This document shows, in pieces, positions 35,186 to 52,017 of a DNA stretch of 64,000 bases (positions are counted from its first letter, which is position 1; each line of letters begins with the position of its first letter). The DNA lies in NCBI RefSeq assembly GCF_020733705.1, contig NZ_JAJFZM010000001.1:2294001-2358000 (forward strand), read 5' to 3'. Origin of the DNA: Nocardia australiensis. Its GTDB lineage: Bacteria; Actinomycetota; Actinomycetes; Mycobacteriales; Mycobacteriaceae. The notes beneath the pieces are model-generated. The model was given only the letters and a program-made list of their open reading frames with translations, made no database searches and was not told the DNA's origin. Made by a program: the position numbers and the translations under genes.

Positions 35186-36007
35186 TCAGAAGCCGCCGTC
35201 GAACCCGCCGCCGCCGTCGAACCCGCCGCCGTCCCAGCCGCCGTCGTTTCCACCGGCGGAGTCGTAGCCACCCTGGTCGTTGCCGGCGTCATAGCCTTGA
35301 TCGCTGCCCTGGTTATAGCCGTTCGCATCGCCGCCCGCGGCGTCGAGTCCGTCCTGGTAGCCGTCGCCGTAGCCGCTTTCGAATCCGTGTGCGTCGTAAC
35401 CCACTCCGGACATACCGGAGAACAGCGACGAGAACAATAATGCCGAACCCAGGCCCCAGGCGCCGCCGACGAGGGCGGGTCGCCACCATGGCTCGGAGTA
35501 CCAGCCCGCGGGGACGGGGCGTCCGGCCACCCGGCCGCCTGGGTAGTAGTTCGGTGTCTGCGATGACGGGTCCGGGGAGGCCGCGACCTGCCTGCCGTCG
35601 TATTCGATGGTGCGGGTCTCCGAGACCTTGCCTGCCACGTCCTGGCCGTCCAGCGCGGGGACCTCGGGGCCGGGGTCCATGTCCATCGCGGTGCGTGCCG
35701 CGCGGATGTAGTACATGCCTTCGATCGCGGTCTGTTTCGCCAGCCTGGCCTGCGCGGGCGTGCGGGCCTGATCGATCTGCGATCCGGCCGCGATATTGCG
35801 CTCCGACGCATCCGCGAGCGCCTGCTTGGCGGCGTCGTTCGATCCGGTCAGGTTGTAGATCTGGCCGGCGAGCCGCTCGATCATCTGTCTGGCGTCGGCG
35901 GCGGCGTCGGCGAGTTCCGTCGCGGCGCGCTGCTTGGTCTGTTGTGACAGCAGCACGACGAACCCGGCCGCCAGCACGACCAGGACGATGATCAGTACCC
36001 ACAACAT
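35186..36007 (-). CDS. Membrane-anchored DUF1542-like protein with Gly/Asp/Tyr-rich tail
   Basis: A 273-residue protein with one N-terminal membrane helix (WVLIIVLVVLAAGFVVLL), then a helical region typical of actinobacterial DUF1542 proteins (QIDQARTPAQARLAKQTAIE, GMYYIRAARTAMDMDPGP). A segment WWRPALVGGAWGLGSALLFS follows, and the last 65 residues are a low-complexity tail of G, D, Y, N and S with repeated GYD/GxDGG patterns. Function is unknown; surface location is inferred. It stands alone next to the tRNA. Confidence 0.7.
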   Translation of the reverse strand: MLWVLIIVLVVLAAGFVVLLSQQTKQRAATELADAAADARQMIERLAGQIYNLTGSNDAAKQALADASERNIAAGSQIDQARTPAQARLAKQTAIEGMYYIRAARTAMDMDPGPEVPALDGQDVAGKVSETRTIEYDGRQVAASPDPSSQTPNYYPGGRVAGRPVPAGWYSEPWWRPALVGGAWGLGSALLFSSLFSGMSGVGYDAHGFESGYGDGYQDGLDAAGGDANGYNQGSDQGYDAGNDQGGYDSAGGNDGGWDGGGFDGGGGFDGGF

Positions 36008-36095
36008 CGCGCGCCTTTCACCGGTTTGTCGAGGTCGCGTCCAGTTTACCGACGGCTTGCTGAGACTTTGCTGAGCTTCGTGGCGGCCTATCCGG

Positions 36096-37568
36096 CTAAT
36101 CGGTCGCGACGGGCGCTTGTGTCTCGTGATAGTCGGCGTCGGTGAAAGTCTTCGTCTTCCAACGGTATAGGACGGTGGCGCCGGGCCAGTTGTTCGTGAT
36201 TCGGCCCGCGGCGTTGCGATACCAGCTGGAGCAGAAGTTCCAGGGGGTGTCTTTCAGGCGTCGCTGTAGCCAGGCGTCCCAGCCTTGCTCGATGGCCTGT
36301 TCGGCGGCCAGATAGCGGCCGGGGCGGTCGGTGAGGTACTCGACGACCTGACGGATGTAGCGGGCTTGCGATTCGAGCATGTAGATGATGGATCCGGAGC
36401 CGACGTTGGTGTTCGGGCCATACATCATGAACATGTTCGGGAAGTGCGGAACCGACAGGCCGAGGTAGGCGCGGGCACCTTCCTCGCCCCAGACATCGGC
36501 GAGCTTGCGGCCGCCGCTGCCGTAGATGTTCATCGGCGCGAGAAACTCGGTCCCTTTGAATCCGGTGCCGTAGATGATGACGTCGACCGGATGCTCGACG
36601 GCGTCGCCGGTGCGGATGCCGGTCGGGGTGATCGCTTCGATCGCGGTTGTCTCCACGGCGACGTTCGGTTGCGCGAGTGCCGGGAAGTATTCGTTGGAGA
36701 ACAGGCCGCGCTTGCAACCGGCCGCGTAATCCGGTGTCAGCTTCGCGCGCAGTTCGGTATCGGGAATCTGCTTGGCGCGGTGGCGATCGGCGAGCGCGAC
36801 GACGGGGCCCTTCATAGCGGGAAGGTCGGTCAGCGCGAGCGCGAGCACCTCGAAGGTGAACCAGATCGCGAACCGCTCGGCAAGGCGGGTCGGTGGCAGA
36901 TATTTGAACAGTGCTTTATATGCCGGGCTGTATTCGACATCGAACTTCGGCAGCACCCACGCCGCCGATCGCTGGAATAGCGTGAGGTGCTCGACCTTCG
37001 GCTGAATGCGCGGAATGTATTGAATGGCACTGGCTCCGGTGCCGATACAGGCAACCCGCTTGCCGGTCAGGTCGACGCTGTGATCCCACTCGGCGGAGTG
37101 GAAAGCGGCGCCGGTGAAGGTGTCGATGCCCGGCAGGTTCGGCATGGCGGGGCGTGAGAGCTGGCCGACGGCGGGGATGAGGATCCGCGCGGTGAGGAGT
37201 TCACCATCGGCGGTGCTGACGATCCATTGCCCGGTCGGCTCGTCGAATTCGGCGTCGGTTACCTCGGTGCCGAATCGGATGTAGCGCTGTAGGTCGTGCT
37301 TTTCGGCGACGCCGCGCATATAGGCGTGGATATCGCGCTGCTCCGAAAACCGCCGTGGCCAATCGGATTTGGGCTCGAACGACCATGAGTACAGCGGCGA
37401 GGGCACGTCGCACGCGGCACCGGGGTAAGTGTTCTCCCGCCACACGCCACCGAGATCGGCGGCCCGCTCGAGAATGGTGAAGTTCTCGATCCCGGACCGG
37501 CGCAGCTCCAGCGCCATGCCGAGGCCCGCGAACCCGGCGCCGATAATGATGATGGACGGTGTCGTCAT
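36096..37568 (-). CDS. Flavin-containing/Baeyer-Villiger-type monooxygenase (copy 2)
   Basis: A 490-residue paralogue of the enzyme at 11186-12652: GAGFAGLG at the FAD site, GGVWRENTYPGAACDVPSPL, FTGAAFHSAEWDHSV at the fingerprint region and GTGASAIQYIP at the NADPH site are shared almost word for word. The two probably arose by duplication within this lineage. This copy lies 72 bp downstream of an acyl-CoA dehydrogenase gene in the same direction, suggesting a lipid or ketone substrate. No dedicated AraC regulator lies beside it, unlike copy 1. Confidence 0.88.
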   Translation of the reverse strand: MTTPSIIIIGAGFAGLGMALELRRSGIENFTILERAADLGGVWRENTYPGAACDVPSPLYSWSFEPKSDWPRRFSEQRDIHAYMRGVAEKHDLQRYIRFGTEVTDAEFDEPTGQWIVSTADGELLTARILIPAVGQLSRPAMPNLPGIDTFTGAAFHSAEWDHSVDLTGKRVACIGTGASAIQYIPRIQPKVEHLTLFQRSAAWVLPKFDVEYSPAYKALFKYLPPTRLAERFAIWFTFEVLALALTDLPAMKGPVVALADRHRAKQIPDTELRAKLTPDYAAGCKRGLFSNEYFPALAQPNVAVETTAIEAITPTGIRTGDAVEHPVDVIIYGTGFKGTEFLAPMNIYGSGGRKLADVWGEEGARAYLGLSVPHFPNMFMMYGPNTNVGSGSIIYMLESQARYIRQVVEYLTDRPGRYLAAEQAIEQGWDAWLQRRLKDTPWNFCSSWYRNAAGRITNNWPGATVLYRWKTKTFTDADYHETQAPVATD

Positions 37569-37640
37569 GATTCGAACGTATGCGGGAGCCGCGTGGCTAC
37601 GAAGACATCACCGGACGTGAAATCCACACTTTCGGCCAGA

Positions 37641-38783
37641 CTAGCTGCCCGCGAGTTGGCGCGCGATGACGAGGCGCTGAATCTGGTTGGTGCCCTCGAA
37701 GATCTGCATTACCTTCGCCTCGCGCATGTAGCGCTCGACCGGGAAGTCCTGGGTGTAGCCGTAACCGCCGAAGACCTGGACCGCGTCGGTGGTGACCTTC
37801 ATGGCGGCGTCGGTCGCGACCAGTTTGGCGACGCTCGCCTGCCGCGAATAGGGGACTCCGGCATCGCGGCGGCGGGCCGCGTCGAGGTAGGTCGCGCGCG
37901 CGGAATCCACTGCGGCGGCCATATCGGCGAGCACGAAGCCGAGGCCCTGATGATCAATGATGTGCCGCCCGAACGCTTCTCGCTGCATGGCGTAGGCGAC
38001 GGCGTCATCGAGGGCGCGTTGGGCCAAACCGGTGGCGACCGCGGCGATACCGAGGCGGCCGGAGTCCAGTGCGCTGAAGGCTATCGAAAGTCCCTGTCCT
38101 TCGGCGCCGATCAGCCGTTCGGCGGGCAGGAAGGCGTCGTCATAGGCGGCGGTAGTGGTCGGTACCCCTCGCAGGCCCATCTTCTCTTCGGGCTTGCCGA
38201 AGCTCAGTCCCTCGGTGTCGCGGGGGACCAGGAAGCACGAAATACCTCGGGAGCCCTCGCCGGTGCGGGCGAACAGTGAATAGAAGTCGGCGCGACCGCC
38301 GTTGGTGATCCAGGCCTTCGTGCCGGTGATTCGGAACCCGCCCTCGACCGCGGTGGCCCGGCAGCGTAATGCCGCCGCGTCGGAACCGGCGTGCGCCTCG
38401 GAAAGGCTGTAGGCGCCGATGGTTTCGCCCGAGAGCATGTCGGCGAGCCAACGCTGTTTCTGCTCGTCGGTGCCGAAGGTGAACAACGGATGGCACGACA
38501 GGCTGTGCACGCTGACCGCCACCGCGACCGCCGCCCAGCGACTCGCCAGTTCCTCGAGCACCTGTAGATAGACCTCGTAGGGCTGCCCGCCGCCGCCGAA
38601 CTCTTCCGGATACGGCAGGCTCAGCAGCCCGGCCGCACCGAGCGCGGGGAAGACACCGTCGGGGAACGTGCCGGTTTTCTCGCACTCGACCACGCGCGGT
38701 TCGAGCACCTTGTCGGCTATATCGCGAGTCAGCTCGAGTAGATCCCGAGCTTCGGGCGTCGGCAGCATCCGATCAACAGGCAT
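37641..38783 (-). CDS. Acyl-CoA dehydrogenase (FadE type)
   Basis: A 380-residue flavoenzyme. AYSLSEAHAGSDAAAL (FAD-contact motif) and AWITNGGRADFY are near residues 125-165. The C-terminal signature FGGYGYTQDFPVERYMREAK and then QIFEGTNQIQR carries the catalytic Glu of the short/medium-chain group. It oxidises acyl-CoA to enoyl-CoA. The ATG at 38783 gives the standard family length; a longer frame to 39062 overlaps the divergent fadD gene. AGGAGG sits only 1 nt before this ATG, so a start a few codons later (ATG at 38768) remains possible. Confidence 0.88.
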   Translation of the reverse strand: MPVDRMLPTPEARDLLELTRDIADKVLEPRVVECEKTGTFPDGVFPALGAAGLLSLPYPEEFGGGGQPYEVYLQVLEELASRWAAVAVAVSVHSLSCHPLFTFGTDEQKQRWLADMLSGETIGAYSLSEAHAGSDAAALRCRATAVEGGFRITGTKAWITNGGRADFYSLFARTGEGSRGISCFLVPRDTEGLSFGKPEEKMGLRGVPTTTAAYDDAFLPAERLIGAEGQGLSIAFSALDSGRLGIAAVATGLAQRALDDAVAYAMQREAFGRHIIDHQGLGFVLADMAAAVDSARATYLDAARRRDAGVPYSRQASVAKLVATDAAMKVTTDAVQVFGGYGYTQDFPVERYMREAKVMQIFEGTNQIQRLVIARQLAGS

Positions 38784-38949
38784 GCCTCCTGTTCTACCGC
38801 TAGTTCCTGCGGCGCCCCGCCCCGCCCCCGGTGCGTTCGGACGCACGGACATGGCCGACGGGCTACCGCTACTGTTGAGTAGCATCCGCGATGTGATGTG
38901 CCTCACGGTCGGTGAGCGTTTGACCAGCCACCGAAGAAAAGGAGTTCCG

Positions 38950-40602
<1,653 letters not shown>

Positions 40603-40607
40603 GCGAT

Positions 40608-40640
40608 CACCCCGCGTCACCGAGGTGGTGGCGCGGGGTG
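40608..40640. terminator. Long hairpin between convergent fadD and SCO5389-family gene
   Basis: CACCCCGCG-T-CACC (40608-40621) faces GGTG-G-CGCGGGGTG (40627-40640) with a 5-nt loop GAGGT: 13 pairs with one T/G wobble. It starts just after the fadD stop and could terminate both convergent transcripts. Confidence 0.6.
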
Positions 40641-40710
40641 GCCGGAAACCACCGCACCACCCGGCGCGAGCGAAATGCGTTGCCGCGCCAGGTTTATGCG
40701 GTGACCCGTA

Positions 40711-41103
40711 TCAGCAGTTGCGCAGTTCCGGGTTTTGATTGAGCAGTTGGGCGCGGGTACCGATGAACGTGCTGTAGGTATCACCGCCGACCGCGGCCAG
40801 CGGGAAGGCCGCGACCCGGTGACAGTTCTGGAAGGCGAGCTTCACGCCGAAGTGGCGTTCCAGACCGCCGCGGATGGCGTCGGACGCCATGGCGCGCAGC
40901 AGTTGTCCACGTGCCACTTCATCGGGCGGGGCAACCAGGTTGTCGGCGTATCCATCGGCGCCGGAATGTAGTTCGCCGGCGATCCGGCTCACGACCTCCC
41001 AGGCGTATGGCAGTGAATTACGAACACATTCGACGAAGTCCGCGTCCTCTACTTCGCCACGTTCGGCGCGTTCGAGTAGTGCGGTGGGGACATCGAGGGA
41101 CAT
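40711..41103 (-). CDS. SCO5389-family conserved protein
   Basis: A 130-residue protein with SLPYAWEVVSRIAGEL, ADNLVAPPDEVARGQLLRAM, ASDAIRGGLERHFGVKLAFQ and NCHRVAAFPL, matching from memory a small protein conserved across Streptomyces and mycolata (SCO5389 family). Function is unknown. The ATG at 41103 follows GAGGAG and aligns with the family start; an upstream ATG at 41148 adds an atypical tail. It is followed leftward by fadD, convergent. Confidence 0.75.
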   Translation of the reverse strand: MSLDVPTALLERAERGEVEDADFVECVRNSLPYAWEVVSRIAGELHSGADGYADNLVAPPDEVARGQLLRAMASDAIRGGLERHFGVKLAFQNCHRVAAFPLAAVGGDTYSTFIGTRAQLLNQNPELRNC

Positions 41104-41171
41104 AGCGCTCTCCTCGGAGATTGAGGTGGATGGCGGATGCGATGCCACTGCAGTCTAAACGAAAGTCGTTG

Positions 41172-42218
41172 TCAACAATCCTCGATTCGTCGTGAAAGTG
41201 CCCTTTGCAAAGCGGTTTTCGTATCGGAGGCCAGGGTCTGGACCAGTTCGCCGGCCGGTAATGCGGGAGCCAGGGTGTGTGTCTGACCAGCCCAGAGGTT
41301 CACCTCGTCCGGATTGCCCGCGGCCCTGGCGGCGGCCCGCAATGGTGCTGTGGCGTAATGGATTTCCGGATACGCGCTCGGCGCGTTGGCGCTATGGGAA
41401 TCCATGAAGCGGTTGCGCAGGCCGCGTGCCCGGCGGCCGGTGAACGCACGGGTCAGCATGGTCGGGGCGCCGGAGCCGATCGCGGCCCGATGCACCGGAT
41501 TGGTGCCGGCCTCGGGGCAGCGCAGGAACGCGGTGCCCAGCTGCGCGGCGGCCGCGCCCGCGGCGAGTGCCGCCGCGATACCCGCGCCGGTCACGATGCC
41601 GCCCGCGGCGACGATCGGACGATCGAAGCTGGTGGTGAGAATCTGCAGCAGCGCGAGCAGACCGAGCGGATCGGTGCTGTCATCTGCGACCCGATCGACG
41701 AACGTGCCCCGATGTCCGCCCGCCTCGGCCCCCTGCGCGATCAGCGCGTCCGCGCCCGCCTCGACCGCGATCCGTGCCTCGGCGGCGGAGGTCACCGTTA
41801 CCCACACCTCCGATCCGGCCTCGTGCAGCCGGGCTACCTCCGTCGCTTTCGGGCAGCCGAAGGTGCAGGTGACTACCGAAACCGGTGCGGCGACAAGCAG
41901 ATCCAGCTTGGCATCCCATTCGTCGGTGTCGTGTTTCGGTGTGCCGAGATCATGGTGCGCGCCGAGTTCGGCCAGGTAGTCGGCGAATGTCTCGGGCGGT
42001 GTCGCGGGACCGGGCGCGAACAGGTTGACACCGAACGGCGCGGTGGTCAGCTCACGGGTCGCGGCGAGCCGCGCCGCGGTGTCCGCGGCGGTGAGGTAGC
42101 CGGCGGCGAGTATTCCGAAACCGCCGGCGGCGGTAACGGCCGCGGTCAATTCCGGAGTGGAGGGGCCGCCCGCCATGGGGGCCAGCACGATCGGGACGCT
42201 CAGTTCGTCGAGTATCAC
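41172..42218 (-). CDS. Nitronate monooxygenase / NPD-type flavoprotein
   Basis: A 348-residue TIM-barrel FMN enzyme. It opens with VPIVLAPMAGGPSTPELTAA, then AAGGFGILAAGYL. AQGAEAGGHRGTF near residue 180 carries the catalytic His. VAAGGIVTGAGIAAALAAGA and LGTAFLRCPEAG follow for phosphate and FMN binding. It oxidises nitronates such as propionate-3-nitronate. The GTG at 42218 is preferred over 42296 because family similarity begins two codons later; a GGAG lies very close before it. Confidence 0.85.
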   Translation of the reverse strand: MILDELSVPIVLAPMAGGPSTPELTAAVTAAGGFGILAAGYLTAADTAARLAATRELTTAPFGVNLFAPGPATPPETFADYLAELGAHHDLGTPKHDTDEWDAKLDLLVAAPVSVVTCTFGCPKATEVARLHEAGSEVWVTVTSAAEARIAVEAGADALIAQGAEAGGHRGTFVDRVADDSTDPLGLLALLQILTTSFDRPIVAAGGIVTGAGIAAALAAGAAAAQLGTAFLRCPEAGTNPVHRAAIGSGAPTMLTRAFTGRRARGLRNRFMDSHSANAPSAYPEIHYATAPLRAAARAAGNPDEVNLWAGQTHTLAPALPAGELVQTLASDTKTALQRALSRRIEDC

Positions 42219-42388
42219 GAACTCCAGTGTCGCCCACCTCGACCCGAGACCGGCAGCGTACCGGCGTCTCGAGGTCGAAGGTTGCGAAATGATCACGACG
42301 GGGTAGAGTTCCCGTCACAACGGACACCGAAACGTTACCTAGTTCGGTACCGGCGGATCGTGAAAAATCGGTCGGCACCGGCGCGGAG

Positions 42389-42434
42389 TTCGTTGACAAA
42401 TTTCGTTGACAAAATGTCGGCCGGACTCTAGGAC
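42389..42434 (+). promoter_or_regulatory. Candidate promoter with duplicated -35 element
   Basis: TTCGTTGACAAA occurs twice (42389-42400 and 42402-42413), giving two consensus TTGACA elements 13 bp apart. The second TTGACA (42406-42411) is 17 bp from TAGGAC at 42429-42434, a plausible -10. The predicted start of transcription then falls at about the GTG at 42440, implying a leaderless message. Confidence 0.5.
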
Positions 42435-42439
42435 GCAGC

Positions 42440-43309
42440 GTGTCGCAGCATCGAGTAGGACCCAGTTCCATAACCGTTATGAGCCTTATGGGCGACGGTG
42501 TTTCGGGTCATCCGACGCGGCATCGCGCCCAGTCGAACTCCACCGATCGGGTCAAGGTCGCCGCGGGTGTCGCCGTCGCCGCGAGCGCGCTGTTCGGCAC
42601 CGTCAGTCAGGTGGCCCCGGCCATCGCCGCGCCGCTGCTGCCCGGTTCCCACGACGCCGATGAGGCCGACGCTCCCGTCAGCTTCGAGGGCACGAATGCC
42701 GCGCCGGTCGCGGAGGCCAAGGCAGTCGCGGCGCCGGTCGCCGAGACCGCGCCCGCTCCCGCACCTGCCACGCAGGTTGCCAACGCAGTGGCCGCGCCGA
42801 TCTCCACTCCGTTCGGCATCGGCGGGCTGCCGCCGGAGATCGCGGGACCGCTGTCGCAGGTCGAAGACATCCTGCAGGGTGTGCAGCATCAGATCGCCCC
42901 GGCACCCGCGGTGCGTCCGGTCGCCGGTGCGGTCAGCTCCGGATACGGCAGTCGTTGGGGGCAGATGCATTACGGCCTCGACTTCGCCGATCAGATCGGC
43001 GCTCCTATTCATTCCGTCAGCAATGGCACCGTGATCGAGGCGGGCCCGGCTTCGGGCTTCGGTTTGTGGGTGCGTGTGCAACAGGACGACGGCACCACCG
43101 CGGTCTACGGCCACGTGAACGAGATGTTCGCGCACGAGGGGCAGCGCGTGAACGCGGGCGATGTCATCGCCACCGTCGGCAACCGGGGCAATTCGACGGG
43201 GCCGCACCTGCACCTGGAGATCTGGAACCCGGATGGCAGCAAGATTGATCCCATGCCCTATCTGGCGGCGAAAGGTGTTCCGCTGCAATGGGGCCCGTCA
43301 GCGCACTGA
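42440..43309 (+). CDS. Secreted M23 (LytM-type) peptidase
   Basis: A 289-residue protein. The N-terminus has a signal-like stretch (VKVAAGVAVAASALFG, ending SQVAPAIAAP), a Pro/Ala-rich linker to residue 165, then the peptidase domain: MHYGLDFADQIGAPI (first His/Asp zinc ligands), VYGHVNEMFA and GPHLHLEIWNPDG (HxH ligand). It cuts peptidoglycan cross-bridges or activates such enzymes outside the cell. The GTG at 42440 fits the predicted promoter; starting instead at ATG 42482 would shorten the pre-signal region. Confidence 0.85.
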   Translation: MSQHRVGPSSITVMSLMGDGVSGHPTRHRAQSNSTDRVKVAAGVAVAASALFGTVSQVAPAIAAPLLPGSHDADEADAPVSFEGTNAAPVAEAKAVAAPVAETAPAPAPATQVANAVAAPISTPFGIGGLPPEIAGPLSQVEDILQGVQHQIAPAPAVRPVAGAVSSGYGSRWGQMHYGLDFADQIGAPIHSVSNGTVIEAGPASGFGLWVRVQQDDGTTAVYGHVNEMFAHEGQRVNAGDVIATVGNRGNSTGPHLHLEIWNPDGSKIDPMPYLAAKGVPLQWGPSAH

Positions 43310-43351
43310 TTCCGGCACGCACGCGGCCCTATCGATCGTTAGGCTCAGGCC

Positions 43352-44335
43352 GTGACAGCGCTGGGTGACATCTTCGAGCCTGAATCACCGCACGGCCGTG
43401 CCTACGCGGTATTGGTTCATCATCCGCGATCGAGCCTGGCCGATATCGCGCAGTACTTGGGTGTCGCGGTCGAGGAAGCCGCGACGTCGCTGAACGTACT
43501 GTGCGAGTTGGAGGCCGCGGAGCGGTTCGTCGGCGCCGATGGTTCAGTGCTGTGGGATGCGCACGCGCCGGAATCACTATCGGAGGCCGAGGCCAGGCGC
43601 AGGCAGCAGGACATCAACCAGATGCACGCCGCCGCGACGCGTCTGAGCGAGACCTTCCGATCCGTGCGACGCTCACCGCGCGCCAACGGCTCGGTGGTGC
43701 CGGTGTTCGAACGGCTGGAGATGCTCGCCGACTTCGAGGAAATGCAGTCCGCGGCGAGCAGCGGGGTCAAGATGATCGAACGCGGACCATACCTCAGCGA
43801 TATCGAGCGTGAGCAGCAGCAATTCCAGCTGAAACGGGCCAGGATGGGCGACGGCATCCGCTACCAGACGCTGTATCAGGACACCATCTATCAGGATCCG
43901 GAGCGGCTGCGGCACGCGCTGGCCGCCAATTCCAGTGGCGCGCAGGCGCGGACCCTGCCCGAGCCGCCGTTCAAGCTGATCATCGCCGATAACGAACGCG
44001 CCTGCCTGGTGCTGCATGCCGACGAGCGTCGACCCGACCCGATGGGGTTACGCATCAACGGTTCCTCGGCATTGCGCCTGGTGATCAAGACCTTCGATGT
44101 GCTGTGGTCGCTGGCCGCGCCGATTTCGATGAACCCGGCCGCCGACGAACTCGACGAGCGCGACAAGGCGATCCTGACCCTGATGGGCCTCGGCGCCACC
44201 GACGACACCATTGCCCGCAGACTCGGAATGTCGCGGCGCACCGTGGTGCGGCGCACCGCGCGGTTGCTGGAACGGCTCGGTGCGAGCACGCGCTTCCAGG
44301 CCGGGGTGCAGGCAACCCGCCGAGGCTGGCTGTGA
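43352..44335 (+). CDS. Two-HTH regulator (TrmB-like N-terminus, LuxR-type C-terminus)
   Basis: A 327-residue protein. The N-terminal 70 residues resemble a TrmB-like winged helix (SLADIAQYLGVAVEEAATSL). A long helical middle follows, with QLKRARMGDGIRYQTLY in the region used for sensing in related Streptomyces regulators. The C-terminus is a LuxR-type helix-turn-helix: LDERDKAILTLMGLGATDDT and RRLGMSRRTVVRRTARLLER. It lies about 200 bp before the NRPS1 start in the same direction, so it is a candidate pathway regulator. Confidence 0.8.
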   Translation: MTALGDIFEPESPHGRAYAVLVHHPRSSLADIAQYLGVAVEEAATSLNVLCELEAAERFVGADGSVLWDAHAPESLSEAEARRRQQDINQMHAAATRLSETFRSVRRSPRANGSVVPVFERLEMLADFEEMQSAASSGVKMIERGPYLSDIEREQQQFQLKRARMGDGIRYQTLYQDTIYQDPERLRHALAANSSGAQARTLPEPPFKLIIADNERACLVLHADERRPDPMGLRINGSSALRLVIKTFDVLWSLAAPISMNPAADELDERDKAILTLMGLGATDDTIARRLGMSRRTVVRRTARLLERLGASTRFQAGVQATRRGWL

Positions 44336-44536
44336 AGTCCCTCACGGATTGTGTGGACGCGGCAACGTAGGACGAAATCTGGCCGATATTCGGTTGGTAT
44401 GCCCGCGAACAGCCGAGTCCGGCTCGATGTTTCGCCTTGCTTATATGATTGCCCGAACCGTGCCGGCTCAGGACGCTACGCCCTTCGAGTTGGGGGTTGT
44501 TCGGCCGTGCTCTATGCGAGAGGTGAAAGTACTCGA

Positions 44537-51880
<7,344 letters not shown>

Positions 51881-52017
51881 AAACGTACGCCGGTGACCGG
51901 TGTGGTTCTGTGGCATGTGCATAGGTGACGAGCGGGTAGGAAGAGTTCTGTAATGGTCGGTGTGGTCCGAAACGAGCGAGCGGCACGGTACGGCCGTGCT
52001 CTAGCGGTGATGTGCGC

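Noticed and set aside
38668..38949. N-terminal extension of the FadD protein
   Set aside because: It overlaps the divergent fadE start and is Pro/Arg-rich; AAAGGAG precedes the ATG at 38950.
42260..42440. Possible c-di-AMP (ydaO-type) riboswitch before the M23 peptidase
   Set aside because: Actinobacterial cell-wall hydrolases often carry one, but I could not find the conserved core and the promoter appears to leave no leader.
44351..44536. N-terminal extension of NRPS1 from ATG 44351
   Set aside because: It starts just after the LuxR-type gene, has no domain features, and the duplicated leader before NRPS3 places the start at the equivalent of 44537.
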